Positions 1-8,486 of a stretch of 32,168 bases of DNA are shown here, piece by piece (position 1 is the first letter of the stretch; the number at the start of each line of letters is the position of its first letter). Under the pieces are notes generated by a model. That model saw only the letters and a list, made by a program, of their open reading frames with translations, searched no databases and was not told where the DNA came from. Both the position numbers and the translations under genes were made by a program. Source of the stretch: Candidatus Bathycorpusculum sp. (GTDB taxonomy: Archaea > Thermoproteota > Bathyarchaeia > Bathyarchaeales > Bathycorpusculaceae); assembly GCA_009787585.1 (NCBI GenBank), contig WQSY01000003.1:1-32168 (forward strand). The letters are read 5' to 3'.

Positions 1-1336
1 TTAGGTAATTAGTCATTGAAGTATACACGTCTGTACCTACGGGGTGATCAACTACCAGTAAACTAGCAGAATCCAAATAGAAGAGTTCATCCCACTGCTG
101 AAAGAGCACGATATCAAAGTATCCGTCTTTGGCAGTTAACACATCTTTATCTAGTTTAACATAATCATAGGGGTTACCGCCTATGAAGACAATTTCGCCA
201 TCAGGGGTAATGTAACCGGTGTAACCTATCCAACCAGGGTTAGCCACATCAGTAACATAACTGTAATCTTCACCATTCCAAATGTAAAGTGAAGGACAAG
301 AAGCATATCCACTAATTAAATTGTAAGTTGCAACTATTGTCATAGGTTTATTTAATGTAAAAGTTAGCGAAGAAGACTTTGAGCCATCACTCCAAGATCC
401 AAACTCTACAACACCAGTTCCAATATCAAGTACAGTAGGAACTGTAACGGTGTATTGACCTGTTGGTAAAAGTTTTGAGAAACTAGTTTCATATTTTTCT
501 CCGTTGAGCGTGAAAGGCAATGGAACACCTTCGCCCCCTGAGCGGTCAATTATGAGAGTATAATAACCAGCAGGCACAACTGTAAATGAGTTGGTAAGCC
601 CATTTAGTTTAACGTTATGAATTCCTTCAGTGGGTGCAGTGACTTTAAACTCGACAGTTACAGTAGCGTGTGTTTCTACTTTAATTTGCTTTGTCTCAAC
701 TAAAATATTATCAACAGTTAACGACACAAGTAAACTGTCTGCCTCTTCTGAGGGATTTATAGCAGTTGCAGATATTGTAGTAGATTCACCAGGTCGGATT
801 TCAGATGGGCTAATTTTAAGACCATAAAGTATCACTTGACTTGAATCCACAGTTGATGATTGACTTAAATCGGTGTTAGATGTTTGACTTGAATTAGTAG
901 ATGTTTTTTTTAGCATAAAAGATGTTTCTAAATCGTCAATTTTTACAGTATAGTTTCCTGCATCAATTTCGACAACTATAAATTCGATAATTTTACAAGT
1001 TTTCAAACCAGCAAGAGTTATATTTACAGAGTCTTTAACTACTCCATTTATTTCAAGATTAACCGTTTTATAACCCTCAACATCACCAATGTTTGTGACA
1101 TTCACTGAGACCTGTATCGGTTGACCTACAAATGTTTCAGACGGATTAACCGTTAAATCTGTAAAAACAAAAACGGCAGATTTAGTATTTGTCGTCGTGG
1201 AAATCGGTATAAGACCATTATCTTTTGGTATGAGTCCTTGATTTTGAAGATAAAAATAGGTACCAATAGCTGCACCTACTATGATTAGATCGATGAGTAA
1301 AAATGTTTTTAGTTTAACTACTGTTGAACGCGCCAA
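1..1336 (-). CDS. CARDB-domain surface protein, N-terminal part (runs off left edge)
   Basis: Open from a TTG at 1336 to the window edge, so the C-terminus is missing (at least 445 codons). The TTG is chosen because GAGGTG lies six bases upstream (complement of 1343-1348) and the reading begins with a short basic stretch and one hydrophobic segment (FLLIDLIIVGAAIGTYFYL, about residues 12-30), a signal anchor. Two successive beta-rich units follow, each opening like a CARDB repeat (LTVNPSETFVGQPIQVSVNV and a second with ISPSEIRPGESTTISA), then a PEGA-like stretch (YYTLIIDRSGGEG). Beyond it comes a region with PSLYIWNGEDYSYVTDV and PGWIGY, a pattern I associate with archaeal secreted proteins. 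CARDB modules are cell-adhesion-like folds of archaeal and bacterial surface proteins; role here unknown. It follows the 96-codon gene by three bases, so the two are probably co-transcribed. Confidence 0.8.
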   Translation of the reverse strand, partial: MARSTVVKLKTFLLIDLIIVGAAIGTYFYLQNQGLIPKDNGLIPISTTTNTKSAVFVFTDLTVNPSETFVGQPIQVSVNVTNIGDVEGYKTVNLEINGVVKDSVNITLAGLKTCKIIEFIVVEIDAGNYTVKIDDLETSFMLKKTSTNSSQTSNTDLSQSSTVDSSQVILYGLKISPSEIRPGESTTISATAINPSEEADSLLVSLTVDNILVETKQIKVETHATVTVEFKVTAPTEGIHNVKLNGLTNSFTVVPAGYYTLIIDRSGGEGVPLPFTLNGEKYETSFSKLLPTGQYTVTVPTVLDIGTGVVEFGSWSDGSKSSSLTFTLNKPMTIVATYNLISGYASCPSLYIWNGEDYSYVTDVANPGWIGYTGYITPDGEIVFIGGNPYDYVKLDKDVLTAKDGYFDIVLFQQWDELFYLDSASLLVVDHPVGTDVYTSMTNYL

Positions 1337-1339
1337 TAT

Positions 1340-1630
1340 TTACACCTCATACAGAATAGGCCACGCAGCAAAATTACAGGGGTAAGCGCGATAATTAGCA
1401 ACATTAGCAGGTTGATTATCTGCATCGACAACAAACAAAGCAGCTGTACTAATAGACAAGGGGAATATAGTCTGTTGCGAGACAGTAGTAACATTTATCT
1501 CAGCATCATCTTCACAGTTTAGAATTACGTGTTTACTGTCATTATTACTAGTTAGCGTGTTTCCAGAAGCTGAGAACAAGTTACTATTAAGCTCATTATT
1601 ACAAATGCTTATGTCTATATTTTTTTCCAT
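1340..1630 (-). CDS. small hypothetical protein, 96 aa
   Basis: I do not recognise a family. The ATG at 1630 is preceded by GAGG at a normal distance (GTTGAGGCTAAC before ATG), and the stop lies three bases before the TTG of the CARDB protein, whose own Shine-Dalgarno site sits inside this gene's last codons; this arrangement argues for a real, translated gene. The protein is acidic and Asn/Ser-rich in its first half, with no obvious signal peptide and no membrane segment of full length (a mildly hydrophobic patch TIFPLSISTAALFVV lies in the middle). It ends in an aromatic-rich tail (YRAYPCNFAAWPILYEV). Two cysteines (one near residue 10, one near 39) plus one in the tail do not form a recognisable metal motif. 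A function linked to the surface protein downstream is possible but only from position. Confidence 0.5.
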   Translation of the reverse strand: MEKNIDISICNNELNSNLFSASGNTLTSNNDSKHVILNCEDDAEINVTTVSQQTIFPLSISTAALFVVDADNQPANVANYRAYPCNFAAWPILYEV

Positions 1631-1972
1631 GTTAGCCTCAACTTGTAAGTTAACTATCCATCAACAACAAGAAGTTTAATAAACCTTAAGTTAACTAACA
1701 TTAAGTCAAAGTTGATTAACTAAAGTTTAACAAAATCAACAACAGACAACCATAAACAAAAAACAACAAATACTTACGCACAAACCAAATACCACACACA
1801 ACTATTTACACCACATACTTCGACAATTAGTAACAGTTAAACTATAATTTGGGAAAACGTGTGGGCACAAAGGATTTTAAATCGGTGTATTAGACAATAA
1901 CGCCTTATTTTTGCCTTAAATTTATTTGCTAAAGCCATAATTTCGCAAATTATTATTTAACCGTTCCTTACG
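1631..1972. other. AT-rich intergenic stretch without a recognised gene
   Basis: About 340 bases with no supportable reading frame. On the minus strand it must hold the promoter of the 96-codon gene; a TATA-like GGTTTATTAAAC (complement of about 1677-1688) lies some 50 bases before the ATG, which would leave a short leader. The stretch contains several scattered AGTTAAC words and long A/C-rich runs on the plus strand. I see no tRNA, no strong hairpin and no repeat array. Confidence 0.4.
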
Positions 1973-2257
1973 TCACAAAACTAACGATTTTTCAAGCTGC
2001 CACATAATTGCAATTAAATCGCTTTTTTCCTCTCGGGTACATTGCAGTAATTGCGTAGCAGTACGTAAACACTCAATAGCCTTATTCACTCGCCACACTT
2101 TAAATCTGTAGTGTTCGTTTAACACAAGTACTTTCACTATTTGACGCAATGACATAATAATGTACATACTCACCGCAGGTGTTGTTGTGTTTTCGGATAG
2201 TTTTTTAAGTTGGTTCATTTGATAATTTATTTGTTCTTTATTTATTTGATCACCCAT
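1973..2257 (-). CDS. UPF0147-like small archaeal protein, 94 aa
   Basis: The start ATG at 2257 has GAGGT five bases upstream (GTGAGGTAAAATATG), so translation is well supported. The sequence resembles the archaeal UPF0147 family, short all-helical proteins of unknown function: QLKKLSENTTTP near residue 16 matches the family's 'L..[IV]S[EN][DN]TT.P' opening, and the C-terminal SDLIAIMWQLEKSL matches its 'ART.IW....LE' ending. The middle is more divergent than I would expect, so the assignment is a family resemblance recalled by eye, not a proven hit. No membrane segment or signal. It stands alone, upstream of the 340-base gap and downstream of the end of the corrinoid operon, from which a T-tract separates it. 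Confidence 0.55.
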   Translation of the reverse strand: MGDQINKEQINYQMNQLKKLSENTTTPAVSMYIIMSLRQIVKVLVLNEHYRFKVWRVNKAIECLRTATQLLQCTREEKSDLIAIMWQLEKSLVL

Positions 2258-2290
2258 ATTTTACCTCACTACCTTGTCACATCAATTTTC

Positions 2291-2300
2291 AATAAAAAAA
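2291..2300 (-). terminator. T-tract after the ABC/corrinoid operon
   Basis: Read on the minus strand, CCC is followed by seven T and ATT, 18 bases after the stop of the ABC-2 permease. Archaeal RNA polymerase stops at such oligo-T tracts, often without a hairpin. It fits the end of the long operon and separates it from the UPF0147-like gene, which has its own ribosome binding site. Confidence 0.4.
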
Positions 2301-2318
2301 GGGTTATATACGGCTGTT

Positions 2319-3080
2319 TCATACGCTTGATTTCTTTAAAGCAAATAGACACCCAGCAAAAAAGATGGCTCCAAAAATCAAAAGGCCGGCAAATGACAAC
2401 CAAGGAAATGGCAGACAAAGCATTGTTGAGCGCAGAAGGTTAGCTGAATGAGTTAATGGTAGGAAATACAGCACCACTTTAGCTATACTAGGTAATTGAT
2501 TTAACGAAAAAAATGTACCGCATAAAAAAGTCATAGGTAAAATTACCAGAGTACTAAAGTTACTCATTCCATGATGAGACGATATAAGCAAGGCAACCAT
2601 CACTCCAAATAGAGCAAACACAAAACATGACAACAGCATCAACAACAAGAAGAGCAGAGTAACTTGCGTATTTACCAATAATGTTGGTGCAAGAGCTAAA
2701 CCAGCTAGGTATATAGCAATAGCACTAATGCCACCTCTTACTACGCCTATTAAGGCTTTACCTATAATAATTGCATACGAACTTACAGGGGACATTAAAA
2801 GTTCGTCAAAGCTTTTGTAGAACATTTTGTCCACTTGAAGCTTTGATGAAGCACCATTAAAACTAGTGGAAAAAGCCGTTAAAGCCACAATACCGGGAAT
2901 AACAAAAGCAAGATAACTAAAGCCATCTACATCTATACCTCGCCCTAATCCGTAGCCAAAAGCCACCAAATAGAGCAGAGGAAGTACAAGACTTGTTGCA
3001 ATAGTTGCTTTCCAATGCCGTTGCATGTTACGTAAATCAAGCCAAAAAACTGAGTAAATATCACTAAATATATTCATCAT
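2319..3080 (-). CDS. ABC-2 type exporter, permease subunit (DrrB/NodJ-like)
   Basis: 253 residues, the usual length for ABC-2 permeases. About six hydrophobic segments are visible, starting with SLVLPLLYLVAFGYGLG (about residues 31-47) and including long Leu/Ala/Val runs near 110-130, 140-165, 178-195 and 225-245. The middle carries the family's typical cytosolic stretch with DELLMSPVSSYAIIIGKAL, where the permease meets the ATPase. It pairs with the DrrA-type ATPase just upstream: the permease ATG overlaps that gene's stop by four bases (ATGA), and a second ATG follows at once. DrrAB-like pairs export hydrophobic compounds, lipids or polysaccharide; the substrate here is unknown. It ends the operon that begins with the chelatase genes, which is unusual company. 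A T-tract follows. Confidence 0.85.
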   Translation of the reverse strand: MMNIFSDIYSVFWLDLRNMQRHWKATIATSLVLPLLYLVAFGYGLGRGIDVDGFSYLAFVIPGIVALTAFSTSFNGASSKLQVDKMFYKSFDELLMSPVSSYAIIIGKALIGVVRGGISAIAIYLAGLALAPTLLVNTQVTLLFLLLMLLSCFVFALFGVMVALLISSHHGMSNFSTLVILPMTFLCGTFFSLNQLPSIAKVVLYFLPLTHSANLLRSTMLCLPFPWLSFAGLLIFGAIFFAGCLFALKKSSV

Positions 3081-3940
3081 TGGTCACCTACTTTTTCACC
3101 TGTCTGTTCAATAAAGACATCTTCCAAGTTTGATTCACGAATAATCACAGTTTTCACATCAGACGGCAACCCTTTGACGTAATGGTTTGCAGCGTCACGG
3201 TTAACAAAAAATTGGTAATGAGTCTCTTTATTACCTACTAGAGTTTCAACAACTATGGATCCCACTTTTTCACGAAGATTAGCAGGTGTATCCACATTGA
3301 TTAATTGCCCATGATGCATAATTCCAACACGATCACATAACACTTCGGCCTCCTCAATGTAGTGTGTCGTAAGGAAAATTGTGGTGCCATCTTTGTTTAA
3401 GCGACGCACAAAATCCCATAAGCGACGTCTAGCTTGGGCATCCAGTCCAACAGTGGGTTCATCTAAAAATAATAATTTAGGTTCATGAATAAGACTGCAA
3501 ACTATAGCTGCTTTCTTTTTCATTCCACCTGAAAGTGTGTCAACCATTTTATCCGCATACTCGGTGAGTTCTACATATTCTAACAGTTCAGCAATACGTT
3601 GCTTACGCTTAAAAGAATTTAAGTGTTGTATACGTGCATGGAATTCCATGTTCTCTCTAACAGTTAAATCACGATCCAAACTCAAATGTTGCTGAACAAC
3701 ACCAATCACCTTCTTGACTGCATCAGATTCGTATTTTACATTATAACCTCCAACTGAAACATGTCCTGAGGTTGGATGGGTTAAAGTTGTTAGAACACGA
3801 ATAGTTGTTGTCTTTCCAGCACCATTGGGTCCTAAAAACCCAAAGATCTCTCCATCAGGAACACTCAAATTTAGATTATCTATCGCTTTAACAGAACCGT
3901 AATTCTTGCAGAGATTTTCGGTATATATAGAGTCTGTCAA
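3077..3940 (-). CDS. ABC-2 type exporter, ATP-binding subunit (DrrA-like)
   Basis: 287 residues with a complete ABC ATPase domain: Walker A GPNGAGKTT at 37-45, Q-loop at 83-84, signature LSGGM at 136-140, Walker B and catalytic Glu in LLFLDEP at 156-162, D-loop near 167 and switch His at 193. The C-terminal 80 residues, including SNLEDVFIEQTGEK, are the extension typical of DrrA/CcmA-type exporter ATPases. The start is a TTG at 3940: GAGGGT sits five bases upstream and overlaps the stop codon of cbiZ, giving tight translational coupling; the nearby ATG at 3944 is in another frame. It powers the permease that follows. The substrate cannot be read from the sequence. Confidence 0.88.
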   Translation of the reverse strand: MTDSIYTENLCKNYGSVKAIDNLNLSVPDGEIFGFLGPNGAGKTTTIRVLTTLTHPTSGHVSVGGYNVKYESDAVKKVIGVVQQHLSLDRDLTVRENMEFHARIQHLNSFKRKQRIAELLEYVELTEYADKMVDTLSGGMKKKAAIVCSLIHEPKLLFLDEPTVGLDAQARRRLWDFVRRLNKDGTTIFLTTHYIEEAEVLCDRVGIMHHGQLINVDTPANLREKVGSIVVETLVGNKETHYQFFVNRDAANHYVKGLPSDVKTVIIRESNLEDVFIEQTGEKVGDQ

Positions 3941-3949
3941 ACATTACCC

Positions 3950-4768
3950 TCATATTTTGTCGAATTTTTTTAATGCTTCTGTAACAGCAGTCTTGGCGGT
4001 AAAACCAATTAATTCACCCATTTTTGTATGGCCTCCAGTATGTTTAATCACAATATCAGGATTTACACCTGAAACAACAAGCATACTGTCAGTTCCTGTT
4101 CCAGTGGCTTGCACCTGAGGCGTATAACTACTTTTATAACCAAGATCTTGCAGTGCCGCCGATTTAGCCTCTGTAGCAGTCATTATCGCCCTAGCCATAG
4201 CAGCTAAAGTTAAAGTCACATTAGTTAACAACATGATATTTATGGTACCAGGAACCAACTTCATTTGTGTTTGAGTTTCAACCCAGTTCCCAGCGTCTAC
4301 ACCTGCACGTAGTGCATTATCAAGTGCACCACCAGTTGCAATACAACAAACATGAAAATCACCAAAAGTTTTCTCACACACAGATACGCACTCCATATTT
4401 ACAGCGGTGCTTAGAAAAATAAAGTCTTTGCAAGAGAGTCCCAAAGATTTAGGAAGTTGCTTTTTAACTTTTTCATAACTCTGCAGAGTCATATGCCTCT
4501 TTGATAGTTCATCAGGGAAAAATATGTTACCTACATTTCGGACTTTTCGTAAACCATCCAAAGTTGATAAAACCAAACGTTGCTCATTAAAAGAGACAAG
4601 CGTCAAGTTATGCCATATACCATCGTACTTGTGATAGACAACACGCGCGTTTACATCCGCAAGTTGAAGGTCTATAGAGGTTTCTTTAATTATCACAACT
4701 TTTTTACTCATTTTACTTTTTTCTCCAGTATCATTTTTTTGTTTGTTATTTTTCATTAGCACTTTCAA
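3950..4768 (-). CDS. cbiZ: adenosylcobinamide amidohydrolase CbiZ
   Basis: CbiZ removes the aminopropanol side chain of (adenosyl)cobinamide to give cobyric acid, the archaeal route to salvage incomplete corrinoids. The C-terminal half carries family marks: STAVNM near residue 120, ATGGALDNALRAG, then PGTINIMLLTN, QATGTGTDSMLVV and TGGHTKMGELIG close to the end. The N-terminal part is more variable. I took the TTG at 4768, which has GAGGGT four bases upstream and overlaps the end of cobN by 23 bases; other possible starts are ATG at 4756 and ATG at 4711 (MSKKVV), the last of which removes a lysine-rich leader. Position between a corrinoid importer plus CobN and an exporter supports the call. 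No signal peptide, so it should act in the cytosol. Confidence 0.88.
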   Translation of the reverse strand: MKVLMKNNKQKNDTGEKSKMSKKVVIIKETSIDLQLADVNARVVYHKYDGIWHNLTLVSFNEQRLVLSTLDGLRKVRNVGNIFFPDELSKRHMTLQSYEKVKKQLPKSLGLSCKDFIFLSTAVNMECVSVCEKTFGDFHVCCIATGGALDNALRAGVDAGNWVETQTQMKLVPGTINIMLLTNVTLTLAAMARAIMTATEAKSAALQDLGYKSSYTPQVQATGTGTDSMLVVSGVNPDIVIKHTGGHTKMGELIGFTAKTAVTEALKKFDKI

Positions 4769-7700
4769 GTAGACCCTCTATGCTAAGATAGAGTTTTTGC
4801 AGCTCTTTTTTCATCTCATCAGAAGTCTGCCACATATTACGCTCAATAGCTTCCAAAAGCCGCTCTACCATGTTCTGTAACGCATAGGGATTTACGTCTT
4901 TGAGCCATTTCTGCATAGTTTGATCAAAAACATATTTTTTAGCAAGCTCCTCATACATCCAGTCCTCAACAATATCTACTGTAGCATCCCAGCCAAAAAT
5001 AAAATCAACATTTCTAGACAAGTCAGCAGCACCCTGATAGCCATGACGTTTCATGCCGTCAATGTATTTGGGATTAAGAATTCTAGAACGGAAAACATAA
5101 CAAGTTTCCTCAGCGGTACTTCGAACTTTTACACGGTTAGGATCAGAGGTATCACCACAGTATGAACGTGGCATCTTACCACCCACGGTTTTAACTGCAT
5201 TTATCATACCACCATGAGAGTCATACCAGTCATCACCATCTAAAATATCGTATTCACGTGAATCCTGATTTTTAACTGTAACATTAATTTTTTTTAGACA
5301 CCGTTTAAACTGTTCAGGCGTCTGTAATCCATAAGTTTTACGAGTATAGGCATAACTGCCCCAGTTAATGTAGACATCACTTAGATCAGTTTGGTCTTTC
5401 CAGTTCTTGGAGTCTATAACTTCACTTACACCACACCCATATGCGCCAGGTTGGTCACCGAAAATTCTGTAACAAGCCGCTTCCCGCGCTTTTACAGCAT
5501 CAACACCTTTATTGGCTTCTTCGGCTACTTCAGTGTCTACATGTTTAACTATAAAGTTTTGATCATGAGATTCTTTTAGTCCAGCAACTAATTCAACAGC
5601 AGCATCAAGAAGGTTAACTACAACAGGAAAAGTATCGCGAAATAACCCGCTAATACGCATGGTAACATCAATACGAGGACGTTTAAGCACCTCAAGAGGA
5701 AGGGGTTCTACACCAATAACTCTACCACTAGATCGTTCCCAAACAGGCTTTACGCCCATCAGATAAAGAATTTCAGCAATGTCATCGCCCTTGGTTTTCA
5801 TAGTATCTGTTGCCCAAATAGTTATACCAATAGATTCAGGATATTTTCCTTCTTCCTTAAGGTAACGTTCAAGTAACACATCGGCTAGGGCAACACCTAC
5901 TTCCCATGAAGCCGGTGTTGGAACAGCTCTAGGGTCAACAGAGTAAAAGTTTCTACCAGTTGGTAAAATATCAGCCATACCGCGGGTTATAGACCCAGAA
6001 GGACCGGGAGGCACATAACCACCTTGGCAACCCGATAGGGTATAGGTTAATTCATCAGTTGTTGATGCAAGAGCAGGGACAAGAAAACGACTAATGTAGA
6101 TAAGGCACTGATCGATTTGTGAGTTGCTTGCACCTAACACTTCTCTTGTTAGAACAGCCAGTTTTTCTTCGTTAAAACCAGTTAAGCGATATTTTTGGAC
6201 CAATTCAAAAGAGAGAGCACTTATTTCTTTTAAATGATCACCATTAGTTTTGCCATCACAACAAAGTTTGCCTCTATGAGCTAAAAGATCCTCATAGTCA
6301 AACTCTAATAACTCGGCAATTGACTGTCTCAAGGAAGGCACATCACCGTTATTTAAACGGGTTAAGGTAACAAGAAACTCGTCTAAACGCTGATCTTTTG
6401 GAGCTTCACCTAAAATGTGAAGACCATCACGAATTTGTGCGTCTGATAACTCGTTAATGTATGCATGAAGTTGTTCTAAAAAGTCATCAAATGAGGCAAA
6501 AGCTACAGTTCGGGTGATTATTAGGTCTTTGTCAAGTTTAGCTGCAACCACGTTTTCCCAGATTATATTACGTAAAACAGGTAATTTATCAGAGTCAACA
6601 GTTTTTGCATGATAATAATCTTGGAGTTGAACTTCTAGTTTTGCAAGTTCTTCATAGGAATCAGCATTATGCATAACAGGAACTAAGTGTTCGATAATAC
6701 AACAGTAGCTTCGACGTTTAGCTTGAGTGCCTTCACCAGGATTAGTTATAACATAAGGGTAAATGTTGGGTAAATCAGAGATAGCTATGTCAGGAAAACA
6801 CGATTTAGATAGCCCAACAGATTTTCCAGGTAACCATTCTAGTGAACCGTGAGTGCCTATATGCATAATAACATTAGCACCAAAAATGTCGCGTATCCAG
6901 CGGTAATATGCATAATAATGATGAGGCATAGACAAGTCAGGACTGTGATATATGCTTGCCGAAGTTTCTAGATAGCCTCTGGGCGGCTGCAGACCAATAA
7001 AGATATTTCCGTTTTGTATGCCGGCAACCAAAATTTTGCCGTTATAAGTGTAAAGTTTGCCAGGACGTTTTTCCCAGTCTTTCTCCATTTTAGCAGCTAC
7101 ATCAAGGGGCACCTCGTTGAACCATTGTTCATATTGTTGAAAAGAAATTTTATCTAAAGAACGCTCCGTTAACTCTTGAGCACTGGCCCATCGTCTATCG
7201 TTAGTTAACCCCGCAATTATGGTATCCATAAGCTTTTGACTGCTTTCAGGTAAATCATCTAAGGTATATCCCTGGTTTTTTAGGTCTTGAAGAATGTTCA
7301 TCACTGAAACAGAAGAATCTAACCCAAAGGCATGACCAATAGTATCGTTTCTTGGGGGATAATTGTGGAAAATTATAGCCACTTTCTTTTGATTGTTAGA
7401 TAATTGTCTTAATTTACCCCAGTTTATTGCTAAACAAACTGCTTTTTTAGTGCGTTCTGGTATGGGTTCAAATTTTATTATTCGTGTTCCAGCAGAGTAA
7501 ACAGTTTGGTTGTAATCTATAGAGGCAACGGGCACAGTTATTAGTGTTCCATCGAATTCGGGCATAGCGACATTAGCAGGAATATCCATGATGCTTAAGC
7601 CCTGCATGGTATCACGCCACTCCTCGAAAGTGTTGCTGGTAGTTATAGCTTTAATTATAGGAACCCCCAGTCTTTTCAGAGTGCCTAAGGCATCAACACC

Positions 7701-8486
7701 TGAGAGACATGTGGAAAGGGAAAAAGAAAACAGGCTAATAACAACATCTACAAGAGGTTTGCCGTCTTTTAAGAAATAATTATCAATAACCCAATCTAAT
7801 CCGTTCATACCTAATTTGGGATTTTTTGAGCCTCCAAAAAATACTGGAAGCACATTTGCGCCTTGTGCTTCGATTTCATTTATCATGGCATCAACAAAGC
7901 TGGTGTTACCACCCTGCCATTGACTTTGATGAAACCATAACCCAACAGTTACACGATGGCTATCAATTTTCTTTGCCATATATTCTGTTAACGTTGGAAC
8001 ATAATCAAAGTCTGGATGGTAAATACCTTCCCATAAGGGTTTAGTTGGAGCTTCAAAAACGTAATTCTCGCCTATGAAGCGGTTAGCAAGATAATAAAAG
8101 AGATTTTCAAAATTTTTTTTTCCACCGTAATTAAGGTAAAAAAAGATTTTCTGTTTGTCTTCATTATATACAGTTGTAAATTTAGTTTGAGTATTACCTC
8201 CAAAGAAGGGGGCAGAAACCATAAGAGGCACCTTTGCAGGTTTTAGGGCTTCAACTAACTTGTCAAGATCAGGCAGGTCACCCATTAAATGTACAATAAC
8301 TATGTGAGCTCTTTTAGAGAAATTAATAAAATCATCTAAAGCACCAAAATCTCGAAAATCACCACCTGCCCGTAGACGTAAATCAATTGCTTGGGGAAAT
8401 TTTTCATTTATTGTTTTTGCCGCTGATATAGCTGGGATTGCGTCTGCTGGAATTGTTGATGCAAAAGCTACTTTTAGTGTTCTCAT
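4746..8486 (-). CDS. cobN: CobN-type cobalt chelatase large subunit
   Basis: 1246 residues, the normal size of CobN/BchH-type chelatase subunits, which bind the tetrapyrrole and insert cobalt (or another metal) with help of an AAA+ motor. Visible family blocks in order: GLWFHQSQWQGGNTSFVDAM from 182, NYPPRNDTIGHAFGLD at 375-390, GLQPPRGY near 498, IGTHGSLEWLPGK at 543-555, NPGEGTQAKRR at 582-592, and near the C-terminus the stretch with RSRILNPKYIDGMKRHGYQG and DFIFGWDATVD. I see no frameshift or internal loss. The ATG overlaps the stop of the importer ATPase by four bases. The ChlI/ChlD fusion at the head of the operon is the likely motor. The metal and the tetrapyrrole cannot be proved from sequence; corrinoid neighbours favour cobalt. 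Archaeal CobN-like proteins have also been discussed for other tetrapyrroles. Confidence 0.93.
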   Translation of the reverse strand: MRTLKVAFASTIPADAIPAISAAKTINEKFPQAIDLRLRAGGDFRDFGALDDFINFSKRAHIVIVHLMGDLPDLDKLVEALKPAKVPLMVSAPFFGGNTQTKFTTVYNEDKQKIFFYLNYGGKKNFENLFYYLANRFIGENYVFEAPTKPLWEGIYHPDFDYVPTLTEYMAKKIDSHRVTVGLWFHQSQWQGGNTSFVDAMINEIEAQGANVLPVFFGGSKNPKLGMNGLDWVIDNYFLKDGKPLVDVVISLFSFSLSTCLSGVDALGTLKRLGVPIIKAITTSNTFEEWRDTMQGLSIMDIPANVAMPEFDGTLITVPVASIDYNQTVYSAGTRIIKFEPIPERTKKAVCLAINWGKLRQLSNNQKKVAIIFHNYPPRNDTIGHAFGLDSSVSVMNILQDLKNQGYTLDDLPESSQKLMDTIIAGLTNDRRWASAQELTERSLDKISFQQYEQWFNEVPLDVAAKMEKDWEKRPGKLYTYNGKILVAGIQNGNIFIGLQPPRGYLETSASIYHSPDLSMPHHYYAYYRWIRDIFGANVIMHIGTHGSLEWLPGKSVGLSKSCFPDIAISDLPNIYPYVITNPGEGTQAKRRSYCCIIEHLVPVMHNADSYEELAKLEVQLQDYYHAKTVDSDKLPVLRNIIWENVVAAKLDKDLIITRTVAFASFDDFLEQLHAYINELSDAQIRDGLHILGEAPKDQRLDEFLVTLTRLNNGDVPSLRQSIAELLEFDYEDLLAHRGKLCCDGKTNGDHLKEISALSFELVQKYRLTGFNEEKLAVLTREVLGASNSQIDQCLIYISRFLVPALASTTDELTYTLSGCQGGYVPPGPSGSITRGMADILPTGRNFYSVDPRAVPTPASWEVGVALADVLLERYLKEEGKYPESIGITIWATDTMKTKGDDIAEILYLMGVKPVWERSSGRVIGVEPLPLEVLKRPRIDVTMRISGLFRDTFPVVVNLLDAAVELVAGLKESHDQNFIVKHVDTEVAEEANKGVDAVKAREAACYRIFGDQPGAYGCGVSEVIDSKNWKDQTDLSDVYINWGSYAYTRKTYGLQTPEQFKRCLKKINVTVKNQDSREYDILDGDDWYDSHGGMINAVKTVGGKMPRSYCGDTSDPNRVKVRSTAEETCYVFRSRILNPKYIDGMKRHGYQGAADLSRNVDFIFGWDATVDIVEDWMYEELAKKYVFDQTMQKWLKDVNPYALQNMVERLLEAIERNMWQTSDEMKKELQKLYLSIEGLLESANEK

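Noticed and set aside
630-827. 65-codon plus-strand frame in the CARDB gene
   Set aside because: Antisense to a long uninterrupted frame with a good start and recognisable domains.
2210-2443. 77-codon plus-strand frame across the operon end
   Set aside because: Overlaps two well-supported minus-strand genes and the T-tract; no ribosome binding site.
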